Source of the DNA: G963708325 sp963708325
Lineage (GTDB): Bacteria > Actinomycetota > Thermoleophilia > Solirubrobacterales > 70-9
DNA: 64,000 nt
Assembly: GCA_963708325.1 (NCBI GenBank)
Contig: OY970203.1
Location: 2,790,001 to 2,854,000 of the forward strand
Reading direction: 5' to 3'
Of this stretch, positions 16,641 to 23,900 are shown in pieces. The position numbers and the translations under genes are program-made. The notes below the pieces were generated by a model. The model was not told the origin of the DNA. It was given only the letters and a program-made list of their open reading frames with translations, and searched no databases. Numbering within the stretch: the stretch's first letter is position 1; the number at the start of each line of letters is the position of its first letter.

Positions 16641-18059
16641 ATGGACCTCAGATCGGTGGCACCGTGGCTTCGGCGGGAGTCGCAGGGCGGGGCCGAGGGC
16701 GAGCAGGGGCACACTCCGGCGACCGAATCGGACCTGCGCGCCGAGCTTCGCGCGCGCCGCGAGGAGATCGTGCGGATGGAGGAGCGGGCGCTGCGCGAGG
16801 CCCAGTCGCTGGAGGTGCGTGGCGCCGACCTCGACCGGCGGCTGCGCGCCCTGGAGGACCGCGAGCGCAACCTGGAGACCCAGCTCGACGAGCTGCGGCA
16901 GGCCAAGCGCGTCCAGCGCCGTGAGCTGGAGCGGATCTCCCGCCTGACGGCCGCGCAGGCCAGGCAGATCCTCGTCAAGGAGGTGGAGGACGAGGCTCGG
17001 GCGCGTGCGGGGATGGCGCTGCGCCGGATCGAGGAGGAAACGCGACGCGAGGCCGAGGGGCGCGCGCGCAACGTCCTTTCGGTGGCGATGTCGCGCCTGG
17101 CGGCGAGCCACGCCAGCGACACCACAGTGCACATGGTGGAGCTGCCCAGCGACGACATGAAGGGCAGGATCATCGGCCGCGACGGCCGCAACATCCGCGC
17201 CCTGGAGAGCCTCACCGGCGTGGACATCATCGTCGACGAGACGCCGTCCGCCGTCGTCCTCTCCAGCTTCGACGGCGTCCGCCGCGAGATCGCGCGGCTG
17301 ACGCTGGAGCGGCTGATCTCCGACGGGCGCATCCACCCGGCTCGCTGCGAGGAGGCATACGAGCAGGCGAAGGCCGAGATCGAGGAGGAGATCCAGCGCC
17401 GCGGCGCCGACGCCGCTCTGGAGGCGGGCGTCGCCAACCTCGACTCGGAGCTGGTCGCCCTGCTGGGGCGGCTGCGCTACCGCACGAGCTACGGCCAGAA
17501 CGTGCTCGACCACCTGGTCGAGTGCGCCCGGCTGGCCGACCTGGTCGCCGCCGAGCTGGGCGCCTCCGCGGAGACCGCGCGGCGGGCGGCTCTGCTGCAC
17601 GACATCGGCAAGGCGGTGACCCACGAGGCGGAGGGCCCGCACGCGCAGGTGGGGGCGCGCCTGGCGCGCCGCCACGGAGAGTCCGAGGCCGTGGCCCACG
17701 CGATGGAGGCACATCACGACGAGGTCGAGCCGCGAACCGTCGAGGCCGTGATCGTGCAGACGGTGGACGCCCTCTCCGGCGCCCGGCCGGGGGCGCGCGG
17801 GGAGGCCCTGGAGCAGTACGTTCAGCGGCTCACCGACCTCGAGGAGATCGCCTCGCGCCACCGGGGCGTGCACAAGGTCTACGCGATGCAGGCGGGGCGC
17901 GAGATTCGCGTGATGGTGGACCCGGGCGAGGTCGACGACGACGAGGCAGCGCTGATCTCGCACGAGATCGCGAGCGCGGTCGAGCGCGAGATGGACTTCC
18001 CGGGGCGGATAAAGATCACCGTGATCCGCGAGTCTCGCGCCACCTCGTACGCCGAATAG
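16641..18059 (+). CDS. rny: Ribonuclease Y lacking a membrane anchor
   Basis: Endoribonuclease that initiates mRNA decay. A long coiled coil (about 25-150, Glu/Arg-rich) leads to a KH domain with GRIIGRDGRNIR near residue 175. The HD domain has the metal motif HDIGK near 320 and HHDEVEP following. The C-terminal region (MQAGREIRVMV) is typical. The usual N-terminal transmembrane helix is absent from this start and from the longer GTG reading at 16494. The ATG at 16641 is a best guess; no good ribosome binding site precedes it. Confidence 0.9.
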   Translation: MDLRSVAPWLRRESQGGAEGEQGHTPATESDLRAELRARREEIVRMEERALREAQSLEVRGADLDRRLRALEDRERNLETQLDELRQAKRVQRRELERISRLTAAQARQILVKEVEDEARARAGMALRRIEEETRREAEGRARNVLSVAMSRLAASHASDTTVHMVELPSDDMKGRIIGRDGRNIRALESLTGVDIIVDETPSAVVLSSFDGVRREIARLTLERLISDGRIHPARCEEAYEQAKAEIEEEIQRRGADAALEAGVANLDSELVALLGRLRYRTSYGQNVLDHLVECARLADLVAAELGASAETARRAALLHDIGKAVTHEAEGPHAQVGARLARRHGESEAVAHAMEAHHDEVEPRTVEAVIVQTVDALSGARPGARGEALEQYVQRLTDLEEIASRHRGVHKVYAMQAGREIRVMVDPGEVDDDEAALISHEIASAVEREMDFPGRIKITVIRESRATSYAE

Positions 18060-18098
18060 CGCGGCGCACCGGCTCGCGGCGCAGGCATCACCAGGGGA

Positions 18099-18104
18099 TA
18101 GGAT
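18099..18104 (+). promoter_or_regulatory. -10-like element of the cupredoxin gene
   Basis: TAGGAT ends 8 nt before the ATG. Confidence 0.4.
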
Positions 18105-18112
18105 CCGCGCCC

Positions 18113-18691
18113 ATGGACCCGGACCTGTTCTTCGTCTTCGGCATCGCGCTCGTGCTCGCCGCGATCGTCGTGACCGCGATCGGATTGCGCGAGAAGAGCT
18201 TTCCGTCGGCGAGGGTGCTCCCGCTCGGAATAGCCGTGTTCGTGGTCCTGGTCGGCGCTACGACGACCTGGGCGGTGGTGCAGTCGCGCCACGAGCAGAA
18301 GAATCGAAACGAGAAGATCGCCAGCGAGGAGTCGGGCGGGACGGCCGGCGCGGAAGCCCCGGCCGCGGCCACGACGCAGGGGGGATCGGCGGAGCAGGCG
18401 AAGGGGCCGGGCGGCACGCTCCAGCTCGCCGCGGACAAGACCCAGCTCGCCTACGACAAGAAGGAGCTCACCAGCAAGCCCGGCAAGGTGACGGTCGATT
18501 TCACCAACCCGGCCGCGATCCAGCACGACGTCACGATCGAGAAGGGCTCGACCGAGATCGCCAAGAGCAAGCTGATCGCCGCCGGCAAGACGTCGGTGAG
18601 CGCCGAGCTGGCCGCCGGCAGCTACGTGTTCTTCTGCAGCGTCCCCGGCCATCGCCAGGCCGGGATGGAGGGCACGCTCACCGTCAAGTAG
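18113..18691 (+). CDS. Membrane-anchored cupredoxin (plastocyanin-like)
   Basis: 192-aa protein with two N-terminal membrane helices (about 5-25 and 35-58), an Ala/Gly/Gln-rich linker, and a C-terminal blue-copper fold. Type 1 copper ligands are visible as the His in QHDVTIE and the Cys-His-Met set in FFCSVPGHRQAGMEG. It probably carries electrons at the outer face of the membrane; the topology resembles a cytochrome oxidase subunit II arrangement but it lacks a CuA site. The coding region overlaps the end of the convergent sugar dehydrogenase by 8 bp. Confidence 0.85.
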   Translation: MDPDLFFVFGIALVLAAIVVTAIGLREKSFPSARVLPLGIAVFVVLVGATTTWAVVQSRHEQKNRNEKIASEESGGTAGAEAPAAATTQGGSAEQAKGPGGTLQLAADKTQLAYDKKELTSKPGKVTVDFTNPAAIQHDVTIEKGSTEIAKSKLIAAGKTSVSAELAAGSYVFFCSVPGHRQAGMEGTLTVK

Positions 18692-19955
18692 CGGGGACGA
18701 GGCGGTAGACCCGACCGTTCCCCAGCGCGGCGATGTAGTAGCGGTTGAGGCGGTCGACGCCGAAGCTGGAGGGGAAGGAGACGCTCTCGCCCTCGGAGCG
18801 GTCGGTGGGGCCGGCGGGAATCGCGGTGGGATCGAGGCTCCTGACCACGCCGCCGCAGAGATCCGAGTAGATGTATCTCCCGTTCATCCCGGGGAGATTC
18901 GAGCCGCGCACGACGTAGCCACCGATGATCGCGCAGGCGCTGGCGCTGTGGCCGTAGGCGAAGATCGGGTCCCGGCGTGGCTGGGGGTCGGGGCGGGACG
19001 GGTCGATGAGCAGGTCGCCCTCGTAGCGGTCCCACCCGAAGTTGGCGCCGGTGGCATCGCTCACCGACTCGTAGTCGACCTCCTCACGCGATGTCGCGCC
19101 GACGTCGCCGATCGCCAGCCGCGGTTCACGCCCGGCACGGATGTCGAGCGAGAACCGCCATGGGTTGCGAAAGCCGATCGACAGGATCTCGTCGCGCCCG
19201 GCGCTGCCGACGTAGGGGTTGGCGGCGGAGGTTCGGTAGGGGCGGTAATCGTCGCCGCTTCCGGTCGGGAGCGGGTCGATCCGCAGAAGCTTGCCGAGCA
19301 GGCTCGACCGGGCGAGGGCGTTCGCTTGGGGGGTGCCGTCGCCGGTGCCGATCAGGAGCAGGCCGCCGGGAGCGAACTCCATCTGCCCGCCGTAGTGGTG
19401 GTCGCCGGCATGGTGCTGGATCACCAGCACCCGCCGCCGGCTTCGCCGCAGGGCGCGGTCCTCGTTCGTGGGTGATCGCCGGAACTCGTCGATCTCGATG
19501 TTGCAGGCCCCTTCGGCGGTGCAATTGTTGTTGGCGAAGTAGACGTAGAATCGCCGGCTGGTCGCGTAGTCGGGCGGGAAGGCGACCGAGAGAAGGCCGC
19601 GCTCGTCGCCCGGCGAGACGAGGCTGCGAATGTCGAGGAAGGGCTTGGCGAGGATGTTGCCTCTTCGGATCACCCGGATCCTGCCCGCCCGCTCGACGAC
19701 CATGATCCCGCCGGCGGCGGGCGGCTGGGTGACGTACACCGGGTTGTTGAAGGTGCCGATCGCACGCAGGCCAATTCTGGGGGCCGCCGCCCGGGCGCCC
19801 GGGGCGGCGCACGCGGCGACGAGGCCGGCGGCGACCATCAGCGCCACGCAGCGGCGGACGCGACCGCCGGCGTATGCCTTGCCGCCCCGCTGGTGCGGCT
19901 GCGACGCCCGAGGCCGCGGTTTCGAGTCCCGCCGCTCCCGTTCAGGACCGGTCAC
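18684..19955 (-). CDS. PQQ-dependent sugar dehydrogenase (GSDH family), secreted
   Basis: Six-bladed beta-propeller of the soluble glucose/sorbosone dehydrogenase family that would oxidise sugars with PQQ. Recognisable segments are QHHAGDHHYGGQMEFAPGG (probable active-site His region), LIGTGDG, GFRNPWRFSLD and ANFGWDRYEG. The N-terminus has RRCVALMVAAGLVAAC, a signal peptide with a lipobox-like VAAC. The start is uncertain: the GTG at 19955 places the first codons inside a tRNA-like sequence, while GTG 19847 or ATG 19838 would lack the basic n-region. The electron acceptor could be the neighbouring cupredoxin (inference). Confidence 0.82.
   Translation of the reverse strand: MTGPERERRDSKPRPRASQPHQRGGKAYAGGRVRRCVALMVAAGLVAACAAPGARAAAPRIGLRAIGTFNNPVYVTQPPAAGGIMVVERAGRIRVIRRGNILAKPFLDIRSLVSPGDERGLLSVAFPPDYATSRRFYVYFANNNCTAEGACNIEIDEFRRSPTNEDRALRRSRRRVLVIQHHAGDHHYGGQMEFAPGGLLLIGTGDGTPQANALARSSLLGKLLRIDPLPTGSGDDYRPYRTSAANPYVGSAGRDEILSIGFRNPWRFSLDIRAGREPRLAIGDVGATSREEVDYESVSDATGANFGWDRYEGDLLIDPSRPDPQPRRDPIFAYGHSASACAIIGGYVVRGSNLPGMNGRYIYSDLCGGVVRSLDPTAIPAGPTDRSEGESVSFPSSFGVDRLNRYYIAALGNGRVYRLVPAT
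19905..19944 (+). other. tRNA 3'-half-like sequence (remnant)
   Basis: The stretch contains a T-arm-like element (GCGGTTTCGAGTCCCGC, about 19917-19933) followed by an acceptor-strand-like CGCTCCCG. No partner acceptor strand or D-arm is found upstream, and the loop carries an extra T. On the opposite strand it reads ERRDSKPRPR, the familiar spurious translation of an antisense tRNA. It looks like the remains of a tRNA 3' end, a typical integration site. Confidence 0.35.
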
Positions 19956-20165
19956 AGAGCTCGCGAGTGTCGTGCGCGGCTTGGCCCATCACCATGCGCC
20001 CATGCCGCCTCTGGGTCGAGTAGGTCCCGCTCAGCGGGACAAACGGGACGCAGTCTCGATTGCTTGGGATGTCGGGGGCGGGCAGGCAGCACGGGGTCTC
20101 GGGGACACCGTACCGGTGGCTTGCCGCAACTCCGCGCCTCGGCCGGGCGGCACAAAACCCCAAAA

Positions 20166-20740
20166 ATGAGGATGGGCAATGCCGGCGGCAGCCTCAGCGG
20201 CACCTACCCGAACCCGGGAATCGCGAACAACACGATCGGAGCCGGACAGATCGGAGGCCTGCCGAGCACCGCATGTTCGGCGCGAGCGCCGTCGACTACG
20301 GCGCCAGCAACTGCACCGGAGCCACGTCGGGCAACGAGGGCCCGGTGAAGTTCGGCGGATTCATCATCGGCAACGGGGGCGGTGTCCAGCAGGCGTCGGA
20401 CTGCTCGAGCAGCCAGTTCGACAACAACGGCCTCACCACAAGCGTGGGCGGGCTGTACGTGGTGACGGCGACGCTGGCCTGGGCGTCCAACACCACCACG
20501 GGCACCGATCGGCGGATCAGGATCACCGTCAACAACAACGAGGCCGCCGTCGCCGAGGGCCCGCCGGTCACCGAGTCGGGCAAGTTCACGCAGCAGTCGG
20601 TCTCGGCGATTGTCGGACTCAGCTCGGGCGACGTCGTCCAGCTGCAGGCGCTGCAGGACTCCGGGGCGACGCTGGGCATCCAGGGCGGAACGCTCTCGAT
20701 GTCCTATCTCAGCGATCAGGTCTCCTTCGAGCAATCGACG
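20166..20740 (+). pseudogene. Broken fibre/C1q-like surface protein gene
   Basis: One frame from the ATG at 20166 gives GNAGGSLSGTYPNPGIANN, a motif common in phage tail-fibre and collagen-like surface proteins. It runs out after the C1q-like domain begins in another frame (from about 20273: FGASAVDYGASNCTGATSG, LYVVTATLAWASNTTTGTD, VQLQALQDSGATLG). No stop codon lies between the domain end and the terminator at 20748. N-terminal secretion sequence and middle part are absent. The upstream stretch 19956-20165 shows only a 7-bp hairpin (20024-20040) and no gene. Interpretation as a decayed cargo gene is inference. Confidence 0.6.
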
Positions 20741-20747
20741 ATGGCGA

Positions 20748-20775
20748 GAGGAGCCCCGCCCAGGCGGGGCTCCTC
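20748..20775. terminator. 13-bp perfect inverted repeat before miaB
   Basis: GAGGAGCCCCGCC (20748-20760) pairs with GGCGGGGCTCCTC (20763-20775). No T-tract follows. It separates the broken surface-protein gene from miaB. Confidence 0.6.
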
Positions 20776-20794
20776 CACGTACGCGATTCGCCGC

Positions 20795-20800
20795 TACCCT
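20795..20800 (+). promoter_or_regulatory. -10-like element of miaB
   Basis: TACCCT ends 8 nt before the miaB ATG. Confidence 0.4.
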
Positions 20801-20808
20801 CAGGGCCG

Positions 20809-22134
20809 ATGGTGGGCAAGCGCTACCACGTCACCACCTTCGGGTGCCAGATGAACGAGCACGACTCCGAGCGGATGAAGGGGATGCTCGACTCGCTCGG
20901 CTACGCCGAATGCGAGCAACGCGCCGGCGCCGACCTGATCCTGTTCAACACCTGCTCGATCCGCGAGTCGGCCGACAGCCGCTTCATCGCCCACCTCGGC
21001 GAGGCCAAGCGGCTGAAGTCGGAGGACCCCGGGCGGATCGTCGGGGTCGGTGGGTGCTGGGCGCAGTCGGTCAAGGACGAGGTCTTCGAGCGCTTTCCGT
21101 TCGTCGACGTCGCCTTTGGGCCCGGCCAGATCCATCGCCTCGCCGAGTTTCTCTCCGCGGACTCGATCACCGCCCAGGGGTTCTTCGAGTTCGAGGACTT
21201 CTCCGGGCACCTGCCCGCGAAGCGGGCGCGGGAGTTCTCGGCCTGGCTGCAGATCTCGCAGGGCTGCAACTGCGTCTGCGCCTACTGCATCGTGCCATCC
21301 ACGCGCGGGCGCGAGGTGAGCCGGCCGGCGGACGAGCTGGTCGCGGAGGTGCGGCGCCTGGCCGACGCGGGCGTGCGTGAGGTGACGCTGCTCGGCCAGA
21401 ACGTCAACAGCTACGGGCGCGACCTGCCGCGCGAGCAGCGGATCGGCTTCGCCGAGCTGCTGGGCCGCGTCGACGGCGTGGAGGGGATCGAGCGGATCCG
21501 CTACACGAGCCCGCACCCCAAGGACGTTCGCGAGGACCTGATCCGAGCCCACGCCGAGCTTCCGGCCCTGTGCGAGCACATCCACCTGCCGCTTCAGTCC
21601 GGGTCGAGCCGCTTGCTGAAGGCGATGAAGCGCACCTACAACCGCGAGCGCTACCTCGACCGGGTGGCGCAGATCCGGGAGCACCTTCCCGACTGCGCGT
21701 TGACGACGGACATCATCGTCGGATTCCCCGGCGAGACGGAGGACGACTTCCGCGAGACGCTGGAGGTGGTGGAGGAGGTCGGCTACGACGGCGCCTTCAC
21801 GTTCCTGTTCTCGCCGCGGCGGGGCACGGCCGCGGCCGACCTATCCGACCAGCTGTCGCACGCGGTGAAGCGCGAGCGAATGGAGCGCCTGGTGGAGGTC
21901 GTGCAGCGCCGTGCCAGGGAGCGCGCAGAGCGCTTCGTCGGCCGAACGGTCGAGGTGCTGGTCGAAGGGCCGAGCAGGACCGATGCGACGCGCCTGCGGG
22001 GCCGCAGCCGCCACAACAAGGTCGTCAACTTCGAGGGCACGGCGGCCCCTGGCGACCTGGTCGAGGTCGAGGTCACGGCCGCCACCTCGCAGACGCTGGC
22101 CGGCACGGAGCGGCTGGCCAGCCGCGTCGGCTGA
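20809..22134 (+). CDS. miaB: tRNA-2-methylthio-N6-dimethylallyladenosine synthase
   Basis: Radical-SAM methylthiotransferase acting on i6A37 of tRNA after MiaA. The N-terminal cluster cysteines sit in TTFGCQMNEHDSERM, LFNTCSIRES and VGGCWAQ. The SAM cluster is CNCVCAYC (CxxxCxxC spacing), and a C-terminal TRAM domain begins near residue 375. The 441-aa length is standard. The ATG at 20809 is chosen over longer readings because it begins the conserved N-terminus. miaA follows with an unusual start. Confidence 0.95.
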   Translation: MVGKRYHVTTFGCQMNEHDSERMKGMLDSLGYAECEQRAGADLILFNTCSIRESADSRFIAHLGEAKRLKSEDPGRIVGVGGCWAQSVKDEVFERFPFVDVAFGPGQIHRLAEFLSADSITAQGFFEFEDFSGHLPAKRAREFSAWLQISQGCNCVCAYCIVPSTRGREVSRPADELVAEVRRLADAGVREVTLLGQNVNSYGRDLPREQRIGFAELLGRVDGVEGIERIRYTSPHPKDVREDLIRAHAELPALCEHIHLPLQSGSSRLLKAMKRTYNRERYLDRVAQIREHLPDCALTTDIIVGFPGETEDDFRETLEVVEEVGYDGAFTFLFSPRRGTAAADLSDQLSHAVKRERMERLVEVVQRRARERAERFVGRTVEVLVEGPSRTDATRLRGRSRHNKVVNFEGTAAPGDLVEVEVTAATSQTLAGTERLASRVG

Positions 22135-22144
22135 GGGCGCCGCG

Positions 22145-23029
22145 CTGAGGGTCCTGGCGATCTTCGGGCCCACCGCGGTGGGCAAGACGGGCGTGGCGAT
22201 CGCCGCCGCCGAGCGGCTGCGCGAGCGGGACGAGGACCCCGCGGCGGTCTCGTGCGACGCCCTTCAGCTCTACCGCGGCATCGAGGTCCTGACCGGCGCG
22301 GCGACCGCCGACGAGCGCCGCCGGTTGGAGCACCGCCTGCTCGGAGTGGCCGACGTCGGCGAGGAGTTCAGCGCCGGCCGCTTCGCCGAGCTCGCCCACA
22401 CCGAGATCGACTCGCTGTGCGCGCAGAATCGCCGCCCGATCGTGGTGGGAGGAACCGGGCTGTACCTGCGCGCCGCGCTCTCCGAGCTGGACCTGCGGCC
22501 GCCCGTGCCGGGGGCGATCCGCGAGGCGGTCGAGCGGGAGATCGCCGAGCGTGGCCCTGAGGAACTGCACGGCGAGCTCGACCCCGACGTGGCGGCGACC
22601 GTCGATCCCCGCGATCGCAAGCGCGTCGCGCGCTGGACCGAGCTGACGCGGGCGGGAATCGATCCGCCGACGGGCAGCGAGCGGCTGTGGACCGAGCGGC
22701 TGCGCCGTCCCACCCTGCTGGTCGGGCTGACGATGGACCGCGACGAACTGACGCGCCGGATCGACGCACGGGTGGACGAGATCGTGGCCGCCGGAGCGCG
22801 CGAGGAGGCCGAGCGGGCGGCGAAGACCGGCGCGTCGCGAACCGCACGCGCGGCGCTCGGCTTCGAGCAGCTCCTGCGCGGCGACGTCGAGGCCATGAAG
22901 GCCGCGCACCGCGCCTTCGCCCGCCGCCAGCTCACCTGGATGCGCAAGATGCGCGGCGTGACGGTGATCGACCGCACCGACCGCGACGACGCCGACGTCG
23001 CTGCCGAGATCGTCTCCGCGCTGGTCTGA
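22145..23029 (+). CDS. miaA: tRNA dimethylallyltransferase
   Basis: Adds the dimethylallyl group to A37 of tRNA, providing the MiaB substrate. The P-loop is LAIFGPTAVGKTGVA, followed by the substrate motif SCDALQLYRGIEVLTGA, VVGGTGLYLRA, and the C-terminal AFARRQLTWMRK. No ATG, GTG or TTG lies in frame near the conserved N-terminus; CTG at 22145 is the nearest plausible initiator and gives a normal 294-aa protein. The next in-frame upstream ATG (21911) is deep inside miaB. The start therefore remains uncertain although the gene itself is clear. Confidence 0.9.
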   Translation: MRVLAIFGPTAVGKTGVAIAAAERLRERDEDPAAVSCDALQLYRGIEVLTGAATADERRRLEHRLLGVADVGEEFSAGRFAELAHTEIDSLCAQNRRPIVVGGTGLYLRAALSELDLRPPVPGAIREAVEREIAERGPEELHGELDPDVAATVDPRDRKRVARWTELTRAGIDPPTGSERLWTERLRRPTLLVGLTMDRDELTRRIDARVDEIVAAGAREEAERAAKTGASRTARAALGFEQLLRGDVEAMKAAHRAFARRQLTWMRKMRGVTVIDRTDRDDADVAAEIVSALV

Positions 23030-23038
23030 CGTCGTCGC

Positions 23039-23044
23039 GATACT
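23039..23044 (+). promoter_or_regulatory. -10-like element of dapF
   Basis: GATACT ends 6 nt before the dapF ATG, identical to dapA in sequence and spacing. Confidence 0.45.
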
Positions 23045-23050
23045 GCCAGC

Positions 23051-23890
23051 ATGCGCATCGAGAAATGGCAGGCGCTGGGGAACGACTACCTGATCGTCGA
23101 GGCGTCGGAGCTGCCCTGGGAGCTGACGGCCGAGCGGATCCGGCGGATCTGCGACTCGCACTTCGGCGTCGGCTCGGACGGGATGCTCCTGCTGTCGCCG
23201 GATGACGATGGCGACACCGTGGCGAAGCTGCGGATCTTCAACCCGGACGGCTCGGAGGCGGAGCTGTCGGGGAACGGTGCCCGCGAGGCGGCGCTCTACC
23301 TGCGCCGTCACGGCTGGACCGACACGGACAGCTTCGCGATCCTCACCGCGGCGGGTGAGGTCCGCCCCACGATCACCTCCGAGCGCACCTGCTCTATGGA
23401 GCTGGGGCGCGCCTCGCTGAGCTCGGCCGACTTTCCCTCCGGTGGGGAGGACGGGGCCGGGATGCTCACCGCGGGCGGGCGGCGCTGGAGCTTTCGCCAC
23501 GTCTCGATCGGAAACCCGCAATGCGCGATCGAGGCGGAGGACGAGGTCGAGGATCTCGACCTGTCGCACATCGGCCCCCCGATCGAGCGCCACGAGCTGT
23601 TCCCGAATCGGACCAACGTCTCGTTCTACGACGTCGACGGCAGCCGCGTGCGGGCGCGGATCTTCGAGCGCGGGGTGGGGGAGACGCTCTCCTCGGGCAC
23701 GGGGGCGAGCGGGGCGGCCGTCGCCGCATACCTCGGCGGCGCCCCCAGCCCGCTCACCGTGGCGCTCGACGGGGGCGAGCTGGAGGTCGAGGTATCGCAC
23801 GACCTCGACGTGCGGCTGAGCGGTTGGGCCGAGCCCGTGTTCGCCGGGCGGCTCTCCGAGGAGCTGCTGCGCGCCCTCGCCGACGCTTAG
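23051..23890 (+). CDS. dapF: Diaminopimelate epimerase homologue with both catalytic Cys replaced by Ser
   Basis: The 279-aa protein has the duplicated DapF fold with LGNDYLIVE, GSDGMLLL, FNPDGSEAE, GNPQCAI and ERGVGET all in place. The two bases that normally abstract and return the alpha proton are cysteines (CGNG and ACGTG contexts). Here they are S73 in ELSGNGAR (codon TCG) and S215 in TLSSGTGAS (codon TCG). The His of the usual GNPHC is Gln. The gene sits 10 bp before a DapL-type aminotransferase, which supports a DAP role, but the activity is uncertain. The ATG has GATACT 6 nt upstream. Confidence 0.85.
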   Translation: MRIEKWQALGNDYLIVEASELPWELTAERIRRICDSHFGVGSDGMLLLSPDDDGDTVAKLRIFNPDGSEAELSGNGAREAALYLRRHGWTDTDSFAILTAAGEVRPTITSERTCSMELGRASLSSADFPSGGEDGAGMLTAGGRRWSFRHVSIGNPQCAIEAEDEVEDLDLSHIGPPIERHELFPNRTNVSFYDVDGSRVRARIFERGVGETLSSGTGASGAAVAAYLGGAPSPLTVALDGGELEVEVSHDLDVRLSGWAEPVFAGRLSEELLRALADA

Positions 23891-23893
23891 TCT
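23888..23893 (+). promoter_or_regulatory. -10-like element of the DapL gene
   Basis: TAGTCT overlaps the dapF stop codon and ends 7 nt before the GTG. Confidence 0.35.
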
Positions 23894-23900
23894 TCCTCTC

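Noticed and set aside
18113..18691. Cytochrome c oxidase subunit II
   Set aside because: Topology is similar but only a single-Cys type 1 copper site is present, not a CuA motif.
19868..19944. Complete tRNA gene
   Set aside because: Only T-arm and 3' acceptor-like parts are visible; no matching 5' acceptor strand or D-arm.
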